Source: Yoonia sp. BS5-3 (GTDB lineage: Bacteria; Pseudomonadota; Alphaproteobacteria; Rhodobacterales; Rhodobacteraceae). Taken from it: a stretch of 64,000 nucleotides of DNA. Under the pieces are notes generated by a model. The model searched no databases. It had not been told where the DNA came from and saw nothing but the letters and a program-made list of their open reading frames with translations. The stretch is taken from positions 682,001-746,000 of the forward strand of contig NZ_CP150951.2 of assembly GCF_038069655.2 (NCBI RefSeq), written 5' to 3'. This document shows positions 10,483 to 18,485 of this stretch, one piece after another. Each line of letters opens with the position of its first letter. The first letter of the stretch is position 1. Made by a program: the position numbers and the translations under genes.

Positions 10483-11631
10483 ATGCCGGATGTCTTTATT
10501 CAAGGCGCAGCCCGAACCCCGATGGGCGGGTTTCAGGGTGTATTCGCGGATGTTGATGCCCCCACTTTGGGCGGTGCGGCCATCAAAGCCGCCATGGAGG
10601 GGGCCGGTGTCAAAACCGTGGACGAGGTCTTGATGGGCTGCGTTTTGCCCGCGGGCCAAGGCCAGGCCCCTGCCCGGCAGGCGAGCTTTCTGGCGGGCTT
10701 GGGCGAGGAGATGCCTGCCACGACCCTGAATAAGATGTGCGGCTCTGGCATGAAAACGGCCATGATGGCTTTTGACCAGATCGCCCTTGGGGGTGCGCGC
10801 GCCATGATCGCCGGCGGCATGGAGAGCATGACCAACGCGCCTTACCTGATGCCCAAACTGCGCGGCGGCGCCCGGATTGGCCATCAAGAGGTGCAGGATT
10901 CGATGTTTTTGGACGGGCTGGAGGATGCGTATGACAAGGGCCGCCTGATGGGCACCTTTGCCGAAGATTGCGCCGAAAAGTTCCAATTTACTCGGGACGC
11001 GCAGGATCAATACGCGATTGGATCGCTTGATAACGCCCTGGCGGCAGAACGCTCGGGCGCTTTTGATGCCGAAATTACCCCAGTCACCGTCCATGCCCGT
11101 ACCGGCGAAGAGGTGATTACCCGCGATGAGCAGCCCGGCAAGGCCCGCCCCGAAAAGATCCCCACATTGCGCCCTGCATTTCGCAAAGACGGCACTGTGA
11201 CCGCCGCCAATGCCTCAAGCATCTCAGACGGGGCGGCGGCGTTGGTTTTGTCTGCGCAAGGGGGCCGCGCCCGGATCTTGGGCCATGCCAGCCACGCCCA
11301 GGCCCCCGGTTGGTTCACCACCGCCCCTGTGCCTGCCGCCCAAAAACTGCTGGCCAAAATTGGCTGGTCCGTCGATCAGGTTGATCTGTGGGAAGTGAAC
11401 GAGGCCTTTGCGGTGGTTCCCATGGCCTTCATGCACGAGATGGGCATCCCCCGCGATATCGTGAACGTCAATGGCGGCGCTTGCGCTTTGGGGCACCCCA
11501 TCGGCGCTTCGGGCACACGGATCATTGTCACCTTGCTGAACGCCCTCGAAACACGCGGGCTACAGCGCGGTGTCGCTGCTATCTGCATCGGCGGGGGCGA
11601 AGGCACCGCCATCGCGATTGAGTTGGTTTAG
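10483..11631 (+). CDS. Thiolase (acetyl-CoA C-acyltransferase family)
   Basis: Degradative or biosynthetic thiolase catalysing acyl-CoA + acetyl-CoA exchange. The catalytic triad is intact: nucleophile C86 (NKMCGSGMK), H338 (ALGHPIGASG) and C368 (CIGGGEG). The ATG at 10483 follows a clear ribosome site (GGGAGGA); the longer in-frame frame from 10405 has no support. At 382 aa it has normal family length. The downstream exported protein starts 11 bases after its stop, so the genes may be cotranscribed although no functional link is apparent. Whether it serves PHB synthesis, beta-oxidation or another route is undecided. Confidence 0.9.
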   Translation: MPDVFIQGAARTPMGGFQGVFADVDAPTLGGAAIKAAMEGAGVKTVDEVLMGCVLPAGQGQAPARQASFLAGLGEEMPATTLNKMCGSGMKTAMMAFDQIALGGARAMIAGGMESMTNAPYLMPKLRGGARIGHQEVQDSMFLDGLEDAYDKGRLMGTFAEDCAEKFQFTRDAQDQYAIGSLDNALAAERSGAFDAEITPVTVHARTGEEVITRDEQPGKARPEKIPTLRPAFRKDGTVTAANASSISDGAAALVLSAQGGRARILGHASHAQAPGWFTTAPVPAAQKLLAKIGWSVDQVDLWEVNEAFAVVPMAFMHEMGIPRDIVNVNGGACALGHPIGASGTRIIVTLLNALETRGLQRGVAAICIGGGEGTAIAIELV

Positions 11632-11642
11632 TGGATCCCGAT

Positions 11643-12800
11643 ATGACGCGATTTGATCTGATATTGCTCCGTTTGATTTGCTTGGTCGTACTGATCATCC
11701 CTGGGCCTGGGTACGCGCAAGACGCACCCTTGCCCACCTGCCGCTCGGTGTTGTCCGCCCAAACCTATGAAGACCGATTTGGTCCGACCGATTTTGATAG
11801 TGCGAACGATGACTGTGCGATCAACTGGGTTCAGAACGGTCGTCTGATGCGCCTGCGTTGGTCGCCTGCAGATCATACTCGTTTTGAGTTTATTGATGAC
11901 GGGCCGCGCGTCTTATTTGCGCAGCGCCCACCCCATCTGATTGATATCGATCAGGATGGCTGGCTGGATGTCGCAGTCTTTTCCCTTCTTGGCATGGTCA
12001 ATGGGGATTATGACATTCTACGCTATGACCCCGACAGCGCGGGTTTTGACTATTTCGGTACGTTAAATGGCGCCCAATTTATCCGCGAGCCGGACGGTTA
12101 TGTTGTTGGCGTCGGCCGAAGCTCTGCCGCATCCAGCGGTGTTGATATTTTCAACCAAGGTTCGGATGGGTTCAAGCGGGCCGCAACCTTGTATGTGGAT
12201 GCTGGCCAGCCAACGGGGCCAAATGGCGCAGCCAAATGTCAGGTAACCGTCGACGGCCTGCAAATGACTAATCCCTCCCCGACCCAAGTCACGGAGATTT
12301 TCCCAGAAAACCCAGATCTGATTTCGGCATATTGCGCCCTTTACGATGGCCCTACCCCAACCGGCACAAGGCTGGACGCAGAGAGTTCTGATCCGCTGAT
12401 CGTCCCAGATGGCACCGTATTTTACTGCCAATTGTCCGGTACAAACAAAGCCGTCACTGTCACCCGCAATGCAACCGGGTACACTTATGCCTTTGGCCCG
12501 GTGGATGGCCCGCCAGAATTAGAAATGAACCACCCCTTTGATCAGGTGGACGTCCTGCCTGATAATGGTGCTGGCTCGAGCCGCTTTGGTGAGATCACAT
12601 TCCTGAACGGGGCTTATCGCTATACTGTTACTTATGGATATCAGCTTTACGATGATGCAGGCCAGTTGCGTGATATCGATGAGACCTTTTCCCGCACACT
12701 GGTTGTGACGGAGGGCGATGACGTCGCCAACCCGGTCTTTAAACGCACCTGCGACCCGATCCGCGCGGCAGATCTGATTGCGTTTCTAGATCGATCATAG
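11643..12800 (+). CDS. Exported protein with a VCBS/FG-GAP-like Ca-binding motif, unknown function
   Basis: A 385-residue protein with a signal peptide (hydrophobic LILLRLICLVVLIIP, cleavage likely after GYAQ). At about residues 100-115 it has DIDQDGWLDVAVF, a DxDxDGxxD calcium-loop of the kind found in VCBS/FG-GAP repeats, seen here once rather than in tandem. Several Cys are present and could form periplasmic disulfides. I chose ATG 11643 over GTG 11631, which overlaps the thiolase stop; both are in frame. I do not recognise a family for the C-terminal half. Confidence 0.7.
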   Translation: MTRFDLILLRLICLVVLIIPGPGYAQDAPLPTCRSVLSAQTYEDRFGPTDFDSANDDCAINWVQNGRLMRLRWSPADHTRFEFIDDGPRVLFAQRPPHLIDIDQDGWLDVAVFSLLGMVNGDYDILRYDPDSAGFDYFGTLNGAQFIREPDGYVVGVGRSSAASSGVDIFNQGSDGFKRAATLYVDAGQPTGPNGAAKCQVTVDGLQMTNPSPTQVTEIFPENPDLISAYCALYDGPTPTGTRLDAESSDPLIVPDGTVFYCQLSGTNKAVTVTRNATGYTYAFGPVDGPPELEMNHPFDQVDVLPDNGAGSSRFGEITFLNGAYRYTVTYGYQLYDDAGQLRDIDETFSRTLVVTEGDDVANPVFKRTCDPIRAADLIAFLDRS

Positions 12801-12833
12801 CACATCTGCACTGACATCATTTCAGGAGCCATC

Positions 12834-13286
12834 ATGCGGGTTGACTATGAGTACCTAGCGAAAACGATCGCCGCATTGACCGACAGTGAAACCGATCAGG
12901 TGGCGCTGATGGCCACAATCGTCTGCGAGGTCCATCACAGCGATGATCGGTTTGACTGGACCGGTTTTTACCGGGTTGTCGCCCCCGAACTTTTGAAAAT
13001 CGGCCCCTATCAAGGCGGGCATGGGTGTTTGGTGATTCCCTTTTCGCGCGGCGTCTGCGGTGCTGCCGCCCGCACCCGCGAGGTCCAATTGGTCCCCGAT
13101 GTTGACGCCTTTCCCGGCCATATCGCCTGCGCCAGCAGCACTAAATCAGAACTGGTTCTACCGGTGTTTGATTCCTGCGGTACGGTTATTGGCGTTTTTG
13201 ATATCGACAGTGACCAGCCCGACGCCTTTGATGAGACCGATGCCGCCGCTTTATCAGCCATTTTATGCGCGGCTTTTCAGCAATAG
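12834..13286 (+). CDS. msrC: GAF-domain free methionine-(R)-sulfoxide reductase
   Basis: Single GAF-domain enzyme of 150 aa that reduces free methionine-R-sulfoxide. The three conserved cysteines of the family are present: in GHGCLVIPFSRG, RGVCGAAARTRE and HIACASSTKSEL, matching the arrangement of E. coli fRMsr (C84, C94, C118). The end of the domain, IGVFDIDSDQPDAF, is also typical. A ribosome site (CAGGAGCC) precedes the ATG. It probably serves oxidative-stress repair and is a stand-alone gene between the exported protein and the C1 cluster. Confidence 0.9.
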   Translation: MRVDYEYLAKTIAALTDSETDQVALMATIVCEVHHSDDRFDWTGFYRVVAPELLKIGPYQGGHGCLVIPFSRGVCGAAARTREVQLVPDVDAFPGHIACASSTKSELVLPVFDSCGTVIGVFDIDSDQPDAFDETDAAALSAILCAAFQQ

Positions 13287-13375
13287 TTCAAAAATGCTCG
13301 CTTTCCGCGCCACGTTGCGAAAAAATGATTTGCGATCTGCCGATCTTGGCGGCAGTGTGAAAATTAGCGGGAATA

Positions 13376-13393
13376 TTTCATGGAACTTTCATG
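13376..13393 (+). promoter_or_regulatory. Direct repeat TTTCATG x2, candidate operator of the XRE-cupin regulator
   Basis: TTTCATG occurs at 13376-13382 and again at 13387-13393, spaced by 11 bp, about one helical turn. The second copy contains the ATG at 13391. The position at the 5' end of a regulator gene suggests an autoregulatory operator; this is inference only. Confidence 0.35.
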
Positions 13394-13957
13394 CTGGATT
13401 CGATCATGAATGGGCAGACGCTGGGGGCTGACATCAGGGCCTTGCGCAAGGCACGTGGCATGACATTGCTCGCCTTGGCCGAAGCAATGGGCCGGTCCGT
13501 GGGATGGCTGAGCCAGGTTGAGCGTGACATGTCCACCCCTGCCATTTCCGATCTGGGAAAGATGGCGGCGCTTTTGGATGTTGATGTCTCAAGTCTGTTG
13601 CAAACCGGCACCGCCCCCGGCGAGGAAGGTCTGATCGTCCGCGCCGATGCCCGCCGCCCTATTGGCAGCCGTACCGCCGGTCTGGTTGAGGGCTTGCTTT
13701 CGCCCGACCTGACCGATGATTTTGAAGTGATCCACTGTCATTTTGACGCGGGAACAGAAATCACAACCCCTTTGACCCGTCCCACCCAGGAGGTGGGCTA
13801 TATCGTCAAGGGCCGCTTTCAACTGACTGTCGCAGACAAGAGCTTTAAACTATCATCAGGCGACAGTTTTCGCCTCCGCGGTGAGCCGTTTTTATGGTCT
13901 GTTCCCTACGCCCATCCCTGCGAGATCATCTGGGTGATCTCTCCCCCGGTTTATTGA
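13391..13957 (+). CDS. XRE-family transcriptional regulator with C-terminal cupin domain
   Basis: Regulator of 188 aa: a helix-turn-helix of the Cro/C1 type at residues about 10-65 (GADIRALRKARGMTLLALAE, then SVGWLSQVERD), followed by a small-molecule-sensing cupin at residues 110-185 (EVGYIVKGRFQLTVADKSF). This architecture is that of PuuR/SutR-like regulators of amine and amino-acid catabolism. An alternative start is ATG 13406. It lies immediately upstream of the 48-residue ORF and the first dehydrogenase, so it probably controls that operon in response to a methylated amine or related ligand. Confidence 0.85.
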   Translation: MLDSIMNGQTLGADIRALRKARGMTLLALAEAMGRSVGWLSQVERDMSTPAISDLGKMAALLDVDVSSLLQTGTAPGEEGLIVRADARRPIGSRTAGLVEGLLSPDLTDDFEVIHCHFDAGTEITTPLTRPTQEVGYIVKGRFQLTVADKSFKLSSGDSFRLRGEPFLWSVPYAHPCEIIWVISPPVY

Positions 13958-13969
13958 GAGACTGTCCCA

Positions 13970-14116
13970 ATGCTGACCGGACACGACATATACGCCGTTC
14001 TGGTCGCCGCCCTCTGCGATCATGCGATCTGCATGACCTTGGCCACACCCGATTTCACTGCTGATACCAGCGCTTACGATCACATCCCGGATGATGCCAC
14101 GCATATCCCAGACTAA
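13970..14116 (+). CDS. Possible 48-residue small protein
   Basis: Short ORF from ATG 13970 to TAA 14114-14116, lying between the XRE-cupin regulator stop (12 bases upstream) and the dehydrogenase ATG (14 bases downstream). It begins MLTGHDIYAVLVAALCDH, contains two Cys, and ends in an acidic D/H/P-rich tail. Third codon positions are mostly G or C like the neighbouring genes. The ribosome site is weak. No family is recognised. It may be a real small gene or just an open spacer. Confidence 0.4.
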   Translation: MLTGHDIYAVLVAALCDHAICMTLATPDFTADTSAYDHIPDDATHIPD

Positions 14117-14130
14117 AGAAAGCAGAAACC

Positions 14131-16599
14131 ATGGCTGAATTTCCAACAACCGCGCGCGTTGTCATTATTGGTGGTGGTGTTGTGGGTGTATCCACGCTCT
14201 ACCATCTGGCTAAGAAAGGCTGGACCGATTGTGTCTTGCTGGAAAAGAACGAATTGACCGCCGGATCAACTTGGCATGCGGCGGGCAACTGCCCGTCGTT
14301 CAGCACATCGTGGGCCGTCATGAACATGCAGCGCTATTCGCTGGAACTGTACAAGGGATTGGCCGAAGAGGTTGATTACCCGATGAATTACCATGTCACC
14401 GGGTCCATCCGTCTGGCCCATTCCAAAGAGCGCATGCAGGAATTTTCTCGCGCCATGGGCATGGGTAATTATCAGGGTCTGAACCTGAAACTGATGACTC
14501 CCGATGAAGCCCAAGAGATGTATCCGTTTCTGGAAACCCATGATCTGGAAGGCACCCTTTATGATCCTGATGATGGTGATATTGACCCGGCACAACTGAC
14601 CCAGGCCCTGGCCAAAGGGGCACGCCAGATGGGTGCCAAGATCGAACGGTTTTGTTCTGCCACTGGCGTCACTCAGCACCCCAATGGCACTTGGACCGTT
14701 CATACCGAAAAGGGTGATATTGACTGCGAAAAGGTCGTCAATGCTGGCGGATATTACGCCCAGCGCATTGGTGAATGGTTCAAACCTTATGGCGGCCGCA
14801 CAGTACCCATGGTCACGATGTCCCACCAGTATTTCCTGACCGAAGAAATCCCAGAGCTGAAAGCCTGGACCGAGGAAAAGGGTCATAAGGTCCCGCTTTT
14901 GCGTGATGTTGATAGCTCTTACTACCTGCGTCAGGATAAGAACGGTCTGAACCTTGGCCCATATGAGCGCAACTGCAAGGCCCATTGGGTCACTCCCGAT
15001 GATCCGCAGCCTGATGACTTCAGCTTTCAGCTGTATCCGGACGATCTGGAACGTCTAGAATGGTATATTGAGGATGCGATGGCCCGTGTGCCGCTTTTGG
15101 GCACTGCAGGTGTTGGTCGCGTCATTAACGGCCCAATTCCCTATGCCCCGGACGGCCTGCCCTTGATCGGCCCAATGCCCGGCGTCAAGAATGCCTATGA
15201 GGCTTGCGTCTTTACCTTTGGCATCACCCAAGGCGGCGGTGCCGGGAAGGTGGCTGCCGAATGGATTGTCGATGGTCAGACCGAATGGGATATGTGGGCC
15301 TGTGACCCCCGCCGCTATACCGATTACACCGACTTCGACTATTGCCATCAAAAGGCCCTAGAAACCTATGGTCATGAATATGGCATGCACTTCCCGCATA
15401 AGGCCTGGCCTGCGGGCCGCGACAAAAAACTGTCGCCCGTGAATGACCGTATCCGTGCGATGGGTGGCCAGATGGGGGCTTATAACGGTTGGGAACGTGC
15501 CAATTGGTTTGCCAAGGACGGGGACGACACCTCGATCGCGGCGACCGAGACGTGGGAGCGTAAGGGCCCCTGGACCCCGCGCGTCAAAGAGGAAGTGGCC
15601 GCTGTCCGTGATGCGGCGGGTATTCTGGATTTGCCAGGCTTTTCCCGTTACCGCCTGAAAGGTGAAGGGGCGGCCGAATTCCTGCGTGGTCTTTGTACCG
15701 GCGGTATTCCGAAAGTGGGCCGGATTAACCTGCTGTATTTCGCCGATGAACGGGGCCGCATCCTGACCGAGATGTCGGCGATGCGCCTGGACGACGATTC
15801 ATTTTTCCTGATCACCGCAGCTGCTGCCCAATGGCATGATTTTGAATGGTTGCGCGATCATATACCCGCTGATGCAGCCTTTACGCTGGACGATGTGACC
15901 ACCGCCTTTTCCTGCCACATCCTCACCGGACCGAAATCGCGCGCTATTCTGGCCGATTGTTCGGATGCGGATCTGAGCCTGGGTTGGTTGACCCATCAGT
16001 CTGCGCAGATCGATGGGACCTGGGTCCAACTGGTTCGCGTGTCTTTTGCTGGTGAGCTGGGCTGGGAAATCCATTCGCAAGTGGCCGACACCCCAAAGGT
16101 ATATGACGCCGTCATGGCAGCTGGTGCGGCCCACGGCCTGCAACCCTTTGGGATGTTTGCCCTGGAATCCATGCGATTGGAAAAAGGCTATCGCGCGTGG
16201 AAGGGTGATCTAAGCACCGATTACACGGTCTTGCAGGGCGGTTTGGACCGCTTCGTCAAGCTGGACAAACCGCAGGATTTCCCAGGCAAGGCCGCCATCT
16301 TGTCCGAAAAGCAATCGGGTGTGACCAAGCGCTTTGCCACGCTGACATTAGACAATCCTGGCGCGGCAGATGCCCCTTATATGTCAACCATCTGGATCGG
16401 CGATGATGTCGTCGGCGAGACGACATCGGGCGGTTGGGGCTACCGGGTGGACAAATCCATTGCCCTTGCCATGATCCGCGCCGATCTGGCCACACCGGGC
16501 ACCAAGCTGGATATTGAAATCTACGGCGAACGTTTTGCGGCCACGGTGCAAGAAGACCAACCGCTGTGGGACCCCGAAAACGAACGCATTCGCGCATGA
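14131..16599 (+). CDS. Dimethylglycine/sarcosine dehydrogenase-like flavoprotein with GcvT folate domain
   Basis: An 822-residue two-part enzyme. N-terminal FAD-dependent DAO domain: RVVIIGGGVVGVSTLYHL, then STWHAAG, in which H49 matches the histidine that carries covalent FAD in mammalian dimethylglycine dehydrogenase. The C-terminal half (residues about 430-820) is an aminomethyltransferase (GcvT)-like tetrahydrofolate domain that captures the formaldehyde unit as methylene-THF. The gene overlaps the homocysteine S-methyltransferase by ATGA, implying coupled translation and a shared pathway: betaine to dimethylglycine by the methyltransferase, then demethylation here. Dimethylglycine versus sarcosine as substrate cannot be told by sequence alone. 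Confidence 0.87.
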   Translation: MAEFPTTARVVIIGGGVVGVSTLYHLAKKGWTDCVLLEKNELTAGSTWHAAGNCPSFSTSWAVMNMQRYSLELYKGLAEEVDYPMNYHVTGSIRLAHSKERMQEFSRAMGMGNYQGLNLKLMTPDEAQEMYPFLETHDLEGTLYDPDDGDIDPAQLTQALAKGARQMGAKIERFCSATGVTQHPNGTWTVHTEKGDIDCEKVVNAGGYYAQRIGEWFKPYGGRTVPMVTMSHQYFLTEEIPELKAWTEEKGHKVPLLRDVDSSYYLRQDKNGLNLGPYERNCKAHWVTPDDPQPDDFSFQLYPDDLERLEWYIEDAMARVPLLGTAGVGRVINGPIPYAPDGLPLIGPMPGVKNAYEACVFTFGITQGGGAGKVAAEWIVDGQTEWDMWACDPRRYTDYTDFDYCHQKALETYGHEYGMHFPHKAWPAGRDKKLSPVNDRIRAMGGQMGAYNGWERANWFAKDGDDTSIAATETWERKGPWTPRVKEEVAAVRDAAGILDLPGFSRYRLKGEGAAEFLRGLCTGGIPKVGRINLLYFADERGRILTEMSAMRLDDDSFFLITAAAAQWHDFEWLRDHIPADAAFTLDDVTTAFSCHILTGPKSRAILADCSDADLSLGWLTHQSAQIDGTWVQLVRVSFAGELGWEIHSQVADTPKVYDAVMAAGAAHGLQPFGMFALESMRLEKGYRAWKGDLSTDYTVLQGGLDRFVKLDKPQDFPGKAAILSEKQSGVTKRFATLTLDNPGAADAPYMSTIWIGDDVVGETTSGGWGYRVDKSIALAMIRADLATPGTKLDIEIYGERFAATVQEDQPLWDPENERIRA

Positions 16600-17483
16600 C
16601 CCAAATTACCTTAATGGATGGCGGTTTGGGTCAGGAACTGGTCCGCCGCGCAAGCGACAAGCCGACCAACCTGTGGTCGACCCAAGTGATGATCGATCAC
16701 CCCGGCTTGGTCGCCGCCGTCCATCGCGATTATCGCGAGGCAGGTGCCCGGGTGCATGTGGCCAATACATATGCGTTGCATCGCGACAGGCTGACAGACA
16801 CCCCCCACGCGGATCAGTTTGAGGCGCTGCATGATATGGCGCTGCGCGAAGTCCGCAGCGTTTGCGTGGGCCATGGGCGCATCGCAGGATCGCTCGGGCC
16901 GCTGATTGCATCCTACCGACCTGATTTACATCCGCCCCACGATGAAGCGGTGCAGCTTTACGCCGAGGTCACAGCGCTCTTGGCCCCGCATGTGGATGTT
17001 GTGATCGGGGAAACCATCGCATCGGTCGCCCATGCAAGGGCCGTGCTTGAAGCCGCTCTGCCCTTTGGCAAACCCGTGTGGCTCTCGATGACGGTGCAAG
17101 ACGGCGATGGCAGCAAGCTGCGGTCAGGAGAGGACTTGTCAGAGGTCTTGAGCCTGGCAGGCGATGGGGCTGCGGCCCTCTTGGCCAATTGCGCCCCGCC
17201 CGAGACCATGGCGACCGCCGTTAATATCTTGGCAACGGGTGACCTGCCCTTTGGGGCCTTCGCCAATGGCTTCACCCATATCGCGGATGATTTCCTGAAA
17301 GACAAACCAACGGTCGATGCCCTATCCGCCCGCCAAGACCTGACGCCAGAGGCCTATGCCAAATTTGCGTTAGGTTGGATTGATCAAGGCGCAACAATCG
17401 TGGGCGGCTGCTGCGAAGTTGGCCCCGCACATATCGCGGCGCTTGCAAAAGCAATCACCGATGCGGGCCACCGGATCAATTAG
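16596..17483 (+). CDS. Homocysteine S-methyltransferase (betaine-homocysteine methyltransferase-like)
   Basis: Zinc-dependent methyltransferase of 295 aa that moves a methyl group to homocysteine, making methionine. The three zinc ligands are visible: C199 (LLANCAPPET) and the pair C272-C273 (VGGCCEVGPAH). The N-terminal MDGGLGQEL is characteristic. The ATG at 16596 overlaps the preceding TGA; an earlier in-frame ATG at 16566 lies inside the upstream gene. Methyl donor could be glycine betaine, S-methylmethionine or DMSP; flanking dimethylglycine dehydrogenases favour betaine. The next gene begins one base after its stop. Confidence 0.88.
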   Translation: MTQITLMDGGLGQELVRRASDKPTNLWSTQVMIDHPGLVAAVHRDYREAGARVHVANTYALHRDRLTDTPHADQFEALHDMALREVRSVCVGHGRIAGSLGPLIASYRPDLHPPHDEAVQLYAEVTALLAPHVDVVIGETIASVAHARAVLEAALPFGKPVWLSMTVQDGDGSKLRSGEDLSEVLSLAGDGAAALLANCAPPETMATAVNILATGDLPFGAFANGFTHIADDFLKDKPTVDALSARQDLTPEAYAKFALGWIDQGATIVGGCCEVGPAHIAALAKAITDAGHRIN

Positions 17484-18425
17484 ATGCATAAGACCCCCAC
17501 GACATTTGATATCTTTGTTGCCGATGGTTTCGTTCTAACCGAACTGGCCGGTGTTGTTGATGTATTGCGCGTCACAAACCGGATCAGTGGTGCCCCCATA
17601 TTCAAATGGCAATACCGGTCCGCCAACGGGGGGCCCGTGTCGACGGTTTGTGATGCGATGATCATGACCACACCGGCCCCATCCCGGCCAGAGGCGGATT
17701 ATCTGTTTGTGCTTGGCAATACAAACCCAGAGTGCAACCAACTCTTGCCCGCGCTACCCAGTTACACGAGCCGCCAATCCTGTGTTGTTCTGCTGTCAGA
17801 GGCCGCAAGCCGCTATATCACCGAAACGGGCACGGACCGCCATCGGCATACAACACATTGGGAAAACCGAACGGTTTTGCTGGAAACGCACGGATTGCAT
17901 GACACCAAAGCCGCACTGGTCGTCGATAGCGGCCCTGTCATTACCGCGGCGGGTATGGAAGCCACCTTTGATCTGACACTGTCGATTGCGAACCGTCATG
18001 TCTCATCCGCTGTCATGATGACCGTCGCGGATGTGCTGTTACATGAACATATCCGTCATCATAACACGCTGCAGCCCTTCTCGGGTCGTTCGGTGATGGC
18101 CACTGGTGACCGGATGGTTGATCAGGCCATTGCCCTGATGCAAGCCAATATCGAATTCCCATTGCCCATCGCGCAAATCGCGGATCAAACGCAGCTCTCC
18201 AAACGCTCGTTAGAGCGTAAATTCAACCGTCTGTTAGGTGCAACGCCCAATGGGTATTACCGCGAATTGCGCCTGAACAAGGCCAATAACCTGCTGCTGA
18301 ACACCGATATGCGGATCAATGAAATCGGGCTAGCTTGCGGCTTTCCCAGTGGTTTCACGACGATCTATCGCGACACCTTCGGCATGACTCCAAACGCGGC
18401 CCGCAAACGAGGCCGTTTGAAATGA
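17484..18425 (+). CDS. GlxA/GbdR-like AraC-family regulator
   Basis: A 313-residue regulator with an N-terminal DJ-1/PfpI-like (class I amidotransferase-like) domain at residues about 8-190 and a C-terminal AraC double helix-turn-helix at 215-310 (IADQTQLSKRSLERKFNRLL, then INEIGLACGFPSGFTTIYRD). GbdR, which activates glycine betaine and dimethylglycine catabolism in Pseudomonas, has this layout. Its place between the homocysteine methyltransferase and the second dehydrogenase suggests the same role here, though GlxA-type regulators of other pathways share the architecture. Confidence 0.85.
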   Translation: MHKTPTTFDIFVADGFVLTELAGVVDVLRVTNRISGAPIFKWQYRSANGGPVSTVCDAMIMTTPAPSRPEADYLFVLGNTNPECNQLLPALPSYTSRQSCVVLLSEAASRYITETGTDRHRHTTHWENRTVLLETHGLHDTKAALVVDSGPVITAAGMEATFDLTLSIANRHVSSAVMMTVADVLLHEHIRHHNTLQPFSGRSVMATGDRMVDQAIALMQANIEFPLPIAQIADQTQLSKRSLERKFNRLLGATPNGYYRELRLNKANNLLLNTDMRINEIGLACGFPSGFTTIYRDTFGMTPNAARKRGRLK

Positions 18426-18485
18426 CACATTCCTCCTGCGCACCGGCCCCCGTCCGGCCGCAGCCCTCTGAAAGGACGAATTCTT

